A stretch of 58,068 nucleotides of DNA from Salsipaludibacter albus (GTDB lineage: Bacteria; Actinomycetota; Nitriliruptoria; Nitriliruptorales; Nitriliruptoraceae): the NCBI RefSeq assembly GCF_019798055.1, contig NZ_JAHOPH010000024.1, positions 1-58,068 on the forward strand. The letters are read 5' to 3'. The notes beneath the pieces were generated by a model. It worked only from the letters and a program-made list of their open reading frames with translations. It was not told the DNA's origin and made no database searches. Position numbers and translations under genes: made by a program. This document shows positions 1 through 7,811 of the stretch, piece by piece (position 1 is the stretch's first letter; each line of letters starts with the position of its first letter).

Positions 1-11
1 GGTGGGAACTG

Positions 12-84
12 CTCCGGGGGTGGGGCTCGAACCCACGACAACTCGATTAACAGTCGAGTGCTCTGCCAGCTGAGCTACCCCGGA
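12..84 (-). tRNA. tRNA-Asn (anticodon GTT)
   Basis: On the minus strand this 73-nt stretch folds as a cloverleaf. The 7-bp acceptor stem pairs TCCGGGG with CCCCGGA, the D-arm begins AGCTCAGCTGG, and the T-arm contains GTGGGTTCGAGCCCCAC. The anticodon loop reads CTGTTAA, giving anticodon GTT (Asn). The discriminator base is G, as usual for tRNA-Asn, and no CCA is encoded directly after it. The gene lies at the very left edge of the window, so its terminator is outside view. Confidence 0.95.
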
Positions 85-314
85 AAGGTGCGCGACTACG
101 CGGCCGGAAAGTGTACCAGCGGCGTCGTCGGTCGCCGACCACGAGACGCCCCCGTGCGGGTGTCCCGCCGACCCCGCAGACACGGGTCCGGCCGCCTAGC
201 CTGTGGCACGAAGCGAACGGACGGTCCGCGACATTCTCCGGCCCGACCACGCGTCCCGCGACCGGCACACCGAGCCCGGGAGCGATTCGGACGCGACCCA
301 ACCAGGAGGCACTC

Positions 315-692
315 ATGCGCAAGGATCTCGTCGTCACCCCCGACGACCGCCCCGGCGTGCTGGCCGACATCGGCGAGACGCTGGCCGAGGCGGGCGTCAA
401 CATCGAGGCCTGCAGCGCCTTCACCGGTGGGGGCAAGAGTGTCGTCCACCTGCTGGTCGACGACGACGTCGCCGGCGTCGCTGCCCTCCAGGAGGCCGGC
501 CTGACCGTGCACGCCGCACGCGAGGTCGCCATCGCCCAGCTCAGCAACGAGCCCGGCTCGCTGGCCCAGGCGACCCGTCGCGTGCACGACGCCGGGATCA
601 ACATCGAGCAGGCCTACTTCGCCAACGACAACCGGATCGTCATCGTCAGCGACGATCCGGCAGGCGTCCGCTCGGCACTCGGCGAGGTCTGA
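315..692 (+). CDS. Double ACT-domain protein
   Basis: A 125-residue protein made of two tandem ACT modules and nothing else. The first (about residues 4-57) contains DRPGVLADIGETLAEAGVNI and the second (about 72-125) contains NEPGSLAQATRRVHDAGINI, both with the typical ligand-loop pattern before the first helix. ACT domains bind amino acids or other small ligands and usually act as regulators, so an amino-acid-sensing role is inferred; the ligand is unknown. The ATG start is chosen because AGGAGG sits at 303-308, 6 nt upstream. A TANNNT -10-like element (TAGCCT) is at 197-202. The gene converges on the qcr operon with only 5 nt between stop codons. Confidence 0.85.
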   Translation: MRKDLVVTPDDRPGVLADIGETLAEAGVNIEACSAFTGGGKSVVHLLVDDDVAGVAALQEAGLTVHAAREVAIAQLSNEPGSLAQATRRVHDAGINIEQAYFANDNRIVIVSDDPAGVRSALGEV

Positions 693-697
693 CGGAC

Positions 698-1105
698 TCA
701 GCCGCCCAGGCAGGCGACGTCCAGCACGCCGCCACAGCCGGTCTGGAGTGCGCGCAGGGCCAGCCCGAAGGCGAAGAACGCGCCCCATGCCAGCCCGACG
801 TAGTCGTGGACCTCCCGCCGCATGCTCGCGATGCGTCCACTGACGATCGCGAGCAGCGGGAACAGCGATCCGTACAGGTAGTGCAGCCAGACCAGGTCGT
901 CACCGACGAGCCGGCGACCCAGCAGCAGGAAGACGACCCCGATCACCGTCTGCAGGATCAGCAGGTTCTCGGTCCAGTGCTGCAGGCCCCAGTACAGGGT
1001 GGGGGCCTCGTCCCGCCCGACCAGGCGCAGGCCCAGGCCTGCCACCGCGAGGACCGCGAAGGCCGCGACCAGCCCGGCCCCCAGCCAGGCGTGCACGACG
1101 GTCAC
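698..1105 (-). CDS. Four-helix membrane protein coupled to qcrB
   Basis: A 135-residue protein with four predicted membrane helices (about 4-28, 43-64, 72-93, 102-120) that I do not recognise as a named family. It is the last gene of the qcr operon, and its ATG overlaps the qcrB stop by 4 nt. There are four histidines, H5, H43, H75 and H100, each near the start of one helix. With alternating topology, H5/H75 fall on one side of the membrane and H43/H100 on the other, the geometry expected for two bis-His b hemes. This is an inference from spacing only. Two cysteines (C124, C132) lie in the C-terminal tail. An accessory bc1 or quinol-handling role is plausible but unproven. Confidence 0.7.
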   Translation of the reverse strand: MTVVHAWLGAGLVAAFAVLAVAGLGLRLVGRDEAPTLYWGLQHWTENLLILQTVIGVVFLLLGRRLVGDDLVWLHYLYGSLFPLLAIVSGRIASMRREVHDYVGLAWGAFFAFGLALRALQTGCGGVLDVACLGG

Positions 1106-2475
1106 GTCGACTTCGCCGCCGGGACCGTGCTCGAGGGCGCCGCCTCGACCGGCTGGTTGAGTCGCTCGGCGATCCGGTACGCGGCCAGGCCGGCGAGGAC
1201 CGGCAGGACGATCGCGGCCCAGCGCAGGACGGTGGTCAGGGTGTCCAGTGGGGTCTGGAGCGCGGCGGCCATGACGTCGTTGGACCCGGCGACGAAGATC
1301 ACCAGGAGGAAGGTGAGGCCGGCGAATCCGAACGCGGTCCGGGCGGGCACGTCACGCGGGCGCTGGTTGATGTGGTGCTCGGCGTGGTCGCCGGTGATCC
1401 ACCGGGCGTCGATCCACGGCCAGGCGAACACGATGCCGAACAGGATTCCCGGGACGACGACCGACGGGATGAAGATCGCGGGGATGGTCACCCCCAGGAT
1501 CGTGAACTCCCAGGCGGGCCACAGTCGCAGGAGTCCCTCCAACCATCCCATGTACCAGTCGGGCTGGGAGGGCGCGAAGACCTCGAAGGGCTCGTAGGGC
1601 CCGTAGAGCCACACGGGGTTGATCTCGAACACGCCGCCCAGGAAGGCGAGCACGGCCGCGACGGCGAAGAACAGCGAGGTCATGGTCAGGGCCTGGTTGG
1701 GCCACAGCGGCTCGCCGACGACGTTGTCCTCACGGGCGCGGCGCGTGCGCTTCTGGGTGTGCTTCTGGCGCACCACCATGAACAGGTGGGCGCCGAGCAG
1801 CCCGAGCAGGCCGGCCGGGATGATCATGACGTGGAGGATGTGCAGCCGCCCCAGCACCCCGACCCCGGGATACTCGCCACCGATCCCGAGGTAGCCCAGC
1901 AGCGGTCCGACGAACGGCACCGACAGCAGGGCGGAGTAGCCGATCCGCAGTCCCGTTCCCGACAGCAGGTCGTCGGGCAGCGAGTAGCCGGTGAAGCCGG
2001 CGCCGAACGCCAGCAGCAGCAGGATGCCCCCGACGACCCAGTTCAGCTCGCGCGGCCGGCGGAACGCGCCGGTGAAGAAGATCCGGAGCATGTGCACCAC
2101 GATGGCGGCGACGAACACCAATGCCGCCCAGTGGTGGATCTGGCGGAACAGCAGTCCGGCACGCACCTCGAACGACAGCTCCAGGACGGAGTTGTAGGCG
2201 GCGGAGATCTCCGTGCCCTGCAGCGGCACGTACGGCCCGGAGTACACGACCGGGGTGGTGTCCGGGGTGTAGAAGAGCGCGAGGAACGTGCCGGTCAGCA
2301 GCAGGATGATCAGCGCGAACATCGCGATCTCGCCGATCAGGAACGACCAGTGCCCGGGGAACGCCTTGCGCAGGTACTTGCGCGATCCCTCGGCCAGCTT
2401 CAGGCGGTCGTCGGCCCAGCCGGCGATCCGGTCCAGCAGGCTGTCCTTGGCCTCGGGGCGAGGTGCCGCAGTCAT
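1102..2475 (-). CDS. qcrB: Menaquinol-cytochrome c reductase cytochrome b subunit QcrB
   Basis: The 457-residue membrane subunit of the actinobacterial bc1-type complex, which oxidises menaquinol and passes electrons through b hemes and the Rieske centre. Visible features are heme-ligand histidines in RQIHHWAALVF (H114/H115) with H128, and in LHILHVM (H215) with H230. The first pair is 14 residues apart and the second 15, the latter as in cytochrome b6-type proteins. The Qo-site motif appears as PDWY (about 305-308) rather than PEWY. The start is taken at the inner ATG because AGGAG lies 8 nt upstream; the GTG three codons earlier overlaps that Shine-Dalgarno. It lies 70 nt after qcrA and overlaps the next gene by 4 nt. 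Confidence 0.97.
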   Translation of the reverse strand: MTAAPRPEAKDSLLDRIAGWADDRLKLAEGSRKYLRKAFPGHWSFLIGEIAMFALIILLLTGTFLALFYTPDTTPVVYSGPYVPLQGTEISAAYNSVLELSFEVRAGLLFRQIHHWAALVFVAAIVVHMLRIFFTGAFRRPRELNWVVGGILLLLAFGAGFTGYSLPDDLLSGTGLRIGYSALLSVPFVGPLLGYLGIGGEYPGVGVLGRLHILHVMIIPAGLLGLLGAHLFMVVRQKHTQKRTRRAREDNVVGEPLWPNQALTMTSLFFAVAAVLAFLGGVFEINPVWLYGPYEPFEVFAPSQPDWYMGWLEGLLRLWPAWEFTILGVTIPAIFIPSVVVPGILFGIVFAWPWIDARWITGDHAEHHINQRPRDVPARTAFGFAGLTFLLVIFVAGSNDVMAAALQTPLDTLTTVLRWAAIVLPVLAGLAAYRIAERLNQPVEAAPSSTVPAAKST

Positions 2476-2545
2476 CGTGCGCACTCCTGTCGGGCGGTCG
2501 GGCGGTGGTCGGTTCGGTCCGGGTCGTGCGGGTGGTCGGGGGCGG

Positions 2546-3466
2546 TCAGCTGTCCTGGCCCTGCGTCAGGTTCCAGAACGACGGACCGACCGGGGCGCTG
2601 AACTCGCCGGTGGCGACCAGGAACCCCTCGTCGTCGACGCCGATGGGCAACTGGGGGAGGGGTCGGCCGGTCGGCCCCGACAGCACCTTCGCGCCGGCGG
2701 TGACCAAGAACTGGGACTGGTGGCACGGGCAGATCAACTCGGCGTCCTGGGCCCGGTACAGGCCGACCGGGCACCCGGCATGGGTGCAGATCTTGGAGTA
2801 GACGACAAGGCCGTCGACGACCCCGTCCGGGTAGGGCAGGGTCGACAGGTCGATGGCCCCCGGTCGGGTGTGCACCAACACGGCCTGGCTGTCCGCGGCA
2901 CGGTCACTGTCGGCGGGGAACACCGTGGCGATCTCGTCCACCGCCAGCATCTCGGGGCGGAGCTCCTCGCCCTCGATGGTGACCAGCCGGCGACCGGCAG
3001 ACCACGAGGTGTCGAACAGCTCGCGGCGGGCGTTGGGGTCGAAGATCGGGCCAAGGGACAGCAGGGGCACCGTCAGGGCGAGCCCCAGGGAGGCGCCCGC
3101 ACCACCGAGCAGCTGCAGCAGGAACCGCCGACGCCCGCCGACCTTCACCTCGTCCACGGTGCTGTCGAAGTCCTGTTCGAAGCCCGCCCGGTCCTCGGCC
3201 CGCGAGGGCATCGGGTCGCGTGGCTCGACGATGACGCTGGGGCCGATCAGCACGCGCACCCACACGCCCAGGCCGGCGGCGACCCCACCGAAGGCCAACG
3301 TCAGCAGGATGCCCTCGAGCTGCGTGTCGCCACCCGTCAGGTACACCACGAGCAGGCCGAGCGCGGCGAGGATCGACACGCCGAAGCACAGGGCCGCGAT
3401 CCGGGTCGCACGGTCCTCGGCACGGGCCTTGTCGTCACGCTCGTCGGTGGTGGTCTGGTCAGCCAT
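2546..3466 (-). CDS. qcrA: Menaquinol-cytochrome c reductase Rieske subunit QcrA
   Basis: A 306-residue Rieske iron-sulfur protein of the bc1-type complex. It carries three predicted N-terminal membrane segments (about 22-43, 51-74, 116-137), the arrangement typical of actinobacterial QcrA. The C-terminal cluster-binding motifs are CTHAGC (C227, H229, C232) and CPCHQS (C246, C248, H249). C227, H229, C246 and H249 should bind the 2Fe-2S cluster, and C232/C248 form the stabilising disulfide. The membrane-anchored cluster domain faces outside and transfers electrons to QcrC. The start overlaps the end of qcrC by 8 nt, which supports co-translation. Confidence 0.97.
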   Translation of the reverse strand: MADQTTTDERDDKARAEDRATRIAALCFGVSILAALGLLVVYLTGGDTQLEGILLTLAFGGVAAGLGVWVRVLIGPSVIVEPRDPMPSRAEDRAGFEQDFDSTVDEVKVGGRRRFLLQLLGGAGASLGLALTVPLLSLGPIFDPNARRELFDTSWSAGRRLVTIEGEELRPEMLAVDEIATVFPADSDRAADSQAVLVHTRPGAIDLSTLPYPDGVVDGLVVYSKICTHAGCPVGLYRAQDAELICPCHQSQFLVTAGAKVLSGPTGRPLPQLPIGVDDEGFLVATGEFSAPVGPSFWNLTQGQDS

Positions 3467-4382
3467 CGGTCGCTCCCGTGGTCGGCTCGGGCCCGTCGGT
3501 CTCCACGACGTCCTCGGTGCCCTCGCGCTCGCCGAGCAGGTAGATCACCACGCCCAGCACTCCGAGCCCGACGATCCAGGCGATCAGGCCCTCGCTGACC
3601 GGCCCGCCCCGACCGAAGGCGAAGCCGCCGGCCGAGTCGCGGTGCGTCACGTCGTCGACCCACGCCACGATGGCCTCGAGGTCCTCGTCGGTGACGACCT
3701 CGTCGCCGAACACCGGCATCACCCCGGGCCCGACGCGCACGGCTTCGGCGACCACGATCGGCTCGGAGTCTCGCAGGTTCGACGACACGTCGTCGCGACC
3801 GACGGCGATCCCGGCGGCCGTCGGCCCGTGGCACGCCGCACAGTTGGTCGTGAACAGTTCCAGTCCGCGACTGAGGTCAGCTTCCTGCCATCCCTGGATG
3901 TCGGGGATCGGCGGGCCCGGCTCGATCAGTTCGGCCTCGGGAATGTCCTCGCCCTGGGCGAGGCGTTCCTCCTGGTCGTCGATCGCGGCCTGCGTCAACG
4001 ACTGGACGTAGGCCGTGAGGGCAGCACGCTCGGTGTCGTTGAACTGCGGCGGCCGCCGCACGAGGGGGTCGCTGCTGTCCTCGGCCGGCATCCGGCCGGT
4101 CCGCACCATGAAGTCGACCGAGGCCGCCCCCACGCCCAGCAACGACGGTCCGTAGACGCCGGATCCGTCGTCGGGGATGCCCTGGCCCTCCGGGCCGTGG
4201 CACAGGATGCAGGCCTGGCCGTACAGCTCGCGGCCCTGGTCGACCAGGGCCGGGTCGAGGTTCGGGTCGTCCTGGGCACCGGCGTCACCGGACAGCGCGA
4301 GGTTGAACCCGGCGGCGAGCGCAAGCACGACCAGGAGCAGGCCGAGGCGTCGCAGGTGGCGGGCGTGGACGGGGGCTGCCAC
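3459..4382 (-). CDS. qcrC: Menaquinol-cytochrome c reductase diheme cytochrome c subunit QcrC
   Basis: A 307-residue diheme cytochrome c, first gene of the qcr operon. It has a hydrophobic N-terminal signal/anchor (about 12-30), two c-heme sites CILCH (C58-H62) and CAACH (C181-H185), and one C-terminal membrane helix near residues 265-285. M98 and a Met in the GVMPVFG segment are candidate sixth ligands. In actinobacteria QcrC hands electrons directly to the aa3 oxidase, forming a bc1-aa3 supercomplex; oxidase genes are not in this window. The start is GTG, with AGGAAGG 11 nt upstream. The gene diverges from the 4594 gene. Confidence 0.96.
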   Translation of the reverse strand: MAAPVHARHLRRLGLLLVVLALAAGFNLALSGDAGAQDDPNLDPALVDQGRELYGQACILCHGPEGQGIPDDGSGVYGPSLLGVGAASVDFMVRTGRMPAEDSSDPLVRRPPQFNDTERAALTAYVQSLTQAAIDDQEERLAQGEDIPEAELIEPGPPIPDIQGWQEADLSRGLELFTTNCAACHGPTAAGIAVGRDDVSSNLRDSEPIVVAEAVRVGPGVMPVFGDEVVTDEDLEAIVAWVDDVTHRDSAGGFAFGRGGPVSEGLIAWIVGLGVLGVVIYLLGEREGTEDVVETDGPEPTTGATDG

Positions 4383-4593
4383 GATGGCCGGTGCCTTCCT
4401 GGTCGACGGGCGGTGTTCCCGATGGCCGGGTCCGCGGGCCCGCGCGCCCGCTCGGGATCGAGCCTATCGGGCGCGCCGGACGCGTCGGGACCGCCCGCCA
4501 CCGCGGGATCCGGACCGTCGGGACGGCCATTCGGGGCGTGGCGACTGCCGCCGGGGTCCGGCATGCTGGGGCCACCGACGGACCGGAGATCTG

Positions 4594-4899
4594 ATGATCG
4601 TGGCCTTCTCCATCTCGCCCGGGGGCGCTGGTGAGTCTGTCGGCGACGTCGTCGGTGAGTGCGTCGAGATCGTCCGGGCATCCGGCCTGCCCAGCGAGAC
4701 GAACGCGATGTTCACCAATGTCGAGGGTGACTACGACGAGGTGATGGCCGTGATCGGGCAGTGCATCGAGCACGTGGCGTCGGTCGCACCACGCGTCGGC
4801 GTGGTCGTCAAGATCGACCACCGTCCCGGGATGGACGATGCGCTGGGCCACAAGAACGCCCGAATCGCCGGATTCGGGGACGGTCGCGGAGGCGGGTGA
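4594..4899 (+). CDS. Thiamine-binding / MTH1187-family protein
   Basis: A 101-residue protein resembling the MTH1187/YkoF family (thiamine-binding protein domain). The N-terminus begins MIVAFSISP and is followed by a second strand-helix unit containing [20 protein letters not shown], then a basic strand [12 protein letters not shown]. Relatives bind thiamine or related small molecules, although the ligand is often unproven. The ATG start follows GGAG (4585-4588) at a suitable distance. The open frame extends far upstream, but the homologous part begins at this ATG. The gene diverges from qcrC and shares a 211-nt promoter region with it; I saw no clear TPP riboswitch there. Confidence 0.75.
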   Translation: MIVAFSISPGGAGESVGDVVGECVEIVRASGLPSETNAMFTNVEGDYDEVMAVIGQCIEHVASVAPRVGVVVKIDHRPGMDDALGHKNARIAGFGDGRGGG

Positions 4900-5084
4900 G
4901 GTCGTCGGAGGGCTGGGTCCGGGCCCATCGGCCAGTGGTCGTCCGCCCCCCGCCGATCGACCGTGGCGGAACGACACGCGGGGACCGTCGACCCCCGACC
5001 CTTGTGAACAGCGCCCCGGCACCCTGCCGTCTGCAGGCTGCCCCCGTGGTGCACCTCCCCTTTCCACCTGCCCAGCGAGCAGTC

Positions 5085-5834
5085 ATGCCTTCTTCGATCC
5101 TGCCTGATGGAACGTCCCGCCGGCTGGCCCTGGCCGCCGTGCCCGCGGCGGCCCTCGTCGCCACGGCGCTGCTGTCGGTGACCGATTCGGGTGCCGTGCC
5201 CGTAGGTGCGGCGACGCCCGCACCCGTGTCGCCCGCGCCAGCCCCCGGCGACGTCGCCGTGACCGCTGCCGGCCTGGACGTCCAGGCGTTCGCCCCGGTC
5301 GAGCCGGTGGCGACCTTCGCCGACGTCCAGATCGCGGCCCCGGCCCCGACCGTCCACGTGCACGAGCCCTTCGTGGACGCGGACGGCAACGTCATCACGC
5401 CCCCGCCGCCACCGCCACCCGCTCCCGAACCGGAACCCGAGCCGGAGCCTGAGCCGGAGCCCGAACCGGAGCCCGAGCCGGAGCCCGAGCCCGAACCGGA
5501 GCCCGAGCCAGAGCCCGAACCGGAGCCAGAGCCCGAACCGGAGCCCGAGCCGGAGCCGGAGCCCGAGCCCGAGTACGACGGGTCGGTCCCGCTGTCGGTC
5601 TGGGAGGACCTCGCCTCCTGCGAGTCCAGCGGGGACTGGTCCATCAGCACGGGCACCTTCGAGGGTGGCCTGCAGTTCCACCCCCAGACGTGGGACGCCT
5701 ACAAGGACGACGGCATGGCCGGCGCGGCCTACGAGGCCTCCAAGAGCGACCAGATCCGCATCGCGGAGCGTGTCCTGGACGACCAGGGATGGGGCGCCTG
5801 GCCCGCCTGCTCGTCGAAGCTCGGCCTCCGCTGA
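5085..5834 (+). CDS. Resuscitation-promoting factor-like transglycosylase with Pro-Glu repeat linker
   Basis: A 249-residue secreted protein. A hydrophobic segment (about 13-32) looks like a signal peptide or anchor. A Pro/Ala-rich linker leads to 25 consecutive Pro-Glu dipeptides (residues 114-163, bases 5424-5573). The C-terminal domain (about 168-249) is an Rpf-type lytic transglycosylase fold beginning [16 protein letters not shown]180 matches the catalytic glutamate, and C179 pairs plausibly with the Cys in the terminal [10 protein letters not shown]. Rpf proteins cleave peptidoglycan and stimulate regrowth of dormant actinobacteria. The PE run probably acts as a rigid, acidic wall spacer (inference). 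A strong hairpin follows the stop codon. Confidence 0.9.
   Translation: MPSSILPDGTSRRLALAAVPAAALVATALLSVTDSGAVPVGAATPAPVSPAPAPGDVAVTAAGLDVQAFAPVEPVATFADVQIAAPAPTVHVHEPFVDADGNVITPPPPPPPAPEPEPEPEPEPEPEPEPEPEPEPEPEPEPEPEPEPEPEPEPEPEPEPEPEYDGSVPLSVWEDLASCESSGDWSISTGTFEGGLQFHPQTWDAYKDDGMAGAAYEASKSDQIRIAERVLDDQGWGAWPACSSKLGLR
5424..5573 (+). repeat. In-frame tandem repeat encoding (Pro-Glu)25
   Basis: This 150-bp run consists of CC(C/G/T/A)-GA(G/A) hexamers that encode 25 Pro-Glu dipeptides within the rpf-like gene. Synonymous variation (CCG/CCC, GAG/GAA) is scattered through the run, so it is not a recent perfect duplication, although its repeat nature should allow length change by slippage. On the opposite strand the same bases give an artificial Ser-Gly repeat that is not a gene. 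Confidence 0.95.
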
Positions 5835-5855
5835 ACCCCCGCGGCACACGATGCA

Positions 5856-5889
5856 CGAACGGGACGGCCCCTCGGGGTCGTCCCGTTCG
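5856..5889 (+). terminator. Hairpin terminator after the rpf-like gene
   Basis: An 11-bp perfect inverted repeat (5856-5866 with 5879-5889) is extended by one G-U pair and three G-C pairs closing on the loop CTCG. It begins 22 nt after the stop codon at 5834. No U-run follows, which is common in GC-rich actinobacteria. Confidence 0.75.
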
Positions 5890-5975
5890 CCATGTCCGGG
5901 CGATGGTGGGGGACTGCCGTGGGGCGGCGCGGTGCCGGCCCTATGCTCGCCGGAGCCGACCAGGGATGCCGCCGA

Positions 5976-7184
5976 ATGGACTTCGCGCGCTCGGAGCGAG
6001 CCGAGCGGCTGCGTGCCGAGTTGTCGTCCTTCATGGACGAGTGGATCTACCCCAACGAGTCCGCGGTCGCGGACCAGGTCGCTGCCTCCGGTGACCGCCA
6101 CCACCACCCGCCACTGCTCGGCGAGATCAAGGCCGAAGCGCGTCGGCGGGGACTGTGGAACCTGTTCCTCCCCGACGAGGTCCACGGCGCCGGCCTGTCG
6201 AACGTCGAGTACGCGCCCCTGTGCGAGCTCCTGGGGCGCTCACCGCTGCTCGCGCCCGAGGCGACCAACTGCGCAGCGCCGGACACCGGCAACATGGAGG
6301 TGCTGCACCTGTTCGGCACGCCGCAACAGCAGCAGGAGTGGTTGGAGCCGTTGCTCGCCGGCGAGATCCGGTCGTCGTTCTTCATGACCGAGCCCGACGT
6401 GGCGTCCTCGGACGCTCGCAACATCCGCTCGGAGATCGTCCGCGACGGCGACGACTACGTCATCAACGGACGCAAGTGGTGGTCCAGTGGGGCCGCGTCG
6501 TCGCGGGCGAAGGTCGGCATCTTCATGGGTGTCACCGATGCGTCGGCCGACCCCTACCGCCAGCAGTCCATGATCCTCGTTCCCCTGGACACCCCGGGCG
6601 TCGAGGTGGTGCGGGAACTGCCCGTGCTGGGTCGCTACGACGGCCACGGGGGCCACCCGGAGATGCGCTTCACCGACGTGCGCGTCCCGACCACCAACCT
6701 CATCGGCACCGAGGGTGACGGCTTCCGGATCGCCCAGGAGCGACTCGGCCCCGGCCGGATCCACCACTGCATGCGCGCCGTCGGGATGGCCGAGCGGTCC
6801 CTGGAACTCCTGGTGGACCGCGCCATCTCGCGGGTGGCGTTCGGCAAGCGGCTCGCCGACCAGGGCAAGATCCAGCACTGGATCGCGCAGTGCCGTGCCA
6901 GGATCGAGACCGCGCGCTTGCTCACGCTGAAGGCCGCGTGGCTGATGGACACCGTCGGCAACAAGGGTGCCCGGACCGAGATCTCGGCGATCAAGCTGGT
7001 CGCGCCCTCCGCCGCCGAGTACGTCATCGACAAGGCCATCCAGGTGCACGGGGGAGCGGGCATGTCCGACGACGTCCCACTGGCGTCGTTCTTCGCCCAG
7101 GTGCGCGCCATGCGGTTGTTCGACGGACCCGACGAGGTCCACGAGATGTCCATGGCCCGGCGCGAGATCCGGGCACGCGAATGA
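5976..7184 (+). CDS. Acyl-CoA dehydrogenase
   Basis: A 402-residue FAD-dependent acyl-CoA dehydrogenase, which introduces an alpha-beta double bond into acyl-CoA and passes electrons to electron-transfer flavoprotein. Family features are the substrate/FAD loop FMTEPDVASSDARNI, the mid-domain YVINGRKWWSSGA, and the C-terminal helix bundle with AIQVHGGAGMSDDVPL. The length matches the family. The ATG start was chosen where similarity begins; a TATGCT -10-like element lies at 5942-5947. The stop overlaps the start of the next gene (ATGA), so the two are probably co-translated. The acyl substrate cannot be predicted here. Confidence 0.93.
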   Translation: MDFARSERAERLRAELSSFMDEWIYPNESAVADQVAASGDRHHHPPLLGEIKAEARRRGLWNLFLPDEVHGAGLSNVEYAPLCELLGRSPLLAPEATNCAAPDTGNMEVLHLFGTPQQQQEWLEPLLAGEIRSSFFMTEPDVASSDARNIRSEIVRDGDDYVINGRKWWSSGAASSRAKVGIFMGVTDASADPYRQQSMILVPLDTPGVEVVRELPVLGRYDGHGGHPEMRFTDVRVPTTNLIGTEGDGFRIAQERLGPGRIHHCMRAVGMAERSLELLVDRAISRVAFGKRLADQGKIQHWIAQCRARIETARLLTLKAAWLMDTVGNKGARTEISAIKLVAPSAAEYVIDKAIQVHGGAGMSDDVPLASFFAQVRAMRLFDGPDEVHEMSMARREIRARE

Positions 7185-7741
7185 TCCCCGAGACGCCGCT
7201 GGTCGCCGCGCTCGCGCGGAAGGGCTTCACGCCGACCAGCCGCCGGGCGGAGTCCCAGCGGCTCGTGCGACGTGCCGACGACCGTCACGACCACGTCCTG
7301 CTCGAGCTCGCGCCGGCTTCGTGGCTGCTGCGGCTGGCCCGTCGGCCCCGGTCGGTCGTCGACATCGTCACGGGCGTGGTGTGGCCGATCGGTGAGCAGG
7401 CCTTCGCCCGGCCCGTGCCGGCCGAGCCGCCGGTGCCCCAGCAGGTCCACGCAGCCACGGGGTTCAGTTCGCTGTGCGAGGCCGAGGTCGATCCCGCGAC
7501 GGCCGCGGCTGCCGTGGACGACTGGTGTCGTCGGCTCGAGGAGCCGCTCGTCGCGTTGCGCGTCGGGGCGATCAGCGAGCCCATCCGGCGGCTGGAGTTC
7601 GCCGTGGTGACGTCGCAGTCCGCGATCGGTCGGGAGGCCGCGGAGGCCGCACGACGGGCGGCCGAGCAGTTGCCACCGGCCCGTCGCGAACGCGAGCAGG
7701 CACGCATCGACCTCGCCCTGGACCGCCTCCCCTCCACGTGA
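7181..7741 (+). CDS. Hypothetical protein coupled to acyl-CoA dehydrogenase
   Basis: A 186-residue soluble protein that I do not recognise. It starts at an ATG overlapping the acyl-CoA dehydrogenase stop by 4 nt and is therefore likely made with it. It is rich in Arg, Ala and Glu, has no predicted membrane helix or signal, and ends in long amphipathic helices (the last 60 residues contain EAAEAARRAAEQLPPARRE). The coupling suggests a role connected to the dehydrogenase, but no function can be assigned. A strong bidirectional hairpin follows at 7759-7786. Confidence 0.75.
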   Translation: MIPETPLVAALARKGFTPTSRRAESQRLVRRADDRHDHVLLELAPASWLLRLARRPRSVVDIVTGVVWPIGEQAFARPVPAEPPVPQQVHAATGFSSLCEAEVDPATAAAAVDDWCRRLEEPLVALRVGAISEPIRRLEFAVVTSQSAIGREAAEAARRAAEQLPPARREREQARIDLALDRLPST

Positions 7742-7758
7742 GGCGTCGCACCTCGTGA

Positions 7759-7786
7759 ACGACCCCCGGCCGGAGCCGGGGGTCGT
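7759..7786. terminator. Bidirectional hairpin terminator between convergent genes
   Basis: A perfect 12-bp inverted repeat (7759-7770 with 7775-7786) has a 4-nt loop, CGGA. It lies between the stop codons of the 7181 gene (plus) and the PhyH gene (minus), where it could stop transcription from both sides. Confidence 0.85.
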
Positions 7787-7811
7787 GTCGGTGCGAGGAG
7801 CGTGGGCAGGT

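Noticed and set aside
4383-4593. Possible TPP riboswitch ahead of the thiamine-binding-like gene
   Set aside because: No CUGAGA-type core or matching conserved loops were seen.
4900-5084. Possible c-di-AMP (ydaO-type) riboswitch ahead of the rpf-like gene
   Set aside because: Such riboswitches are common before actinobacterial rpf genes, but I could not find the conserved core sequence or pairing in this 185-nt leader.
4808-5656. Minus-strand frame with a long Ser-Gly repeat
   Set aside because: It is the complement of the Pro-Glu repeat in the Rpf-like gene and has no other coding signal.
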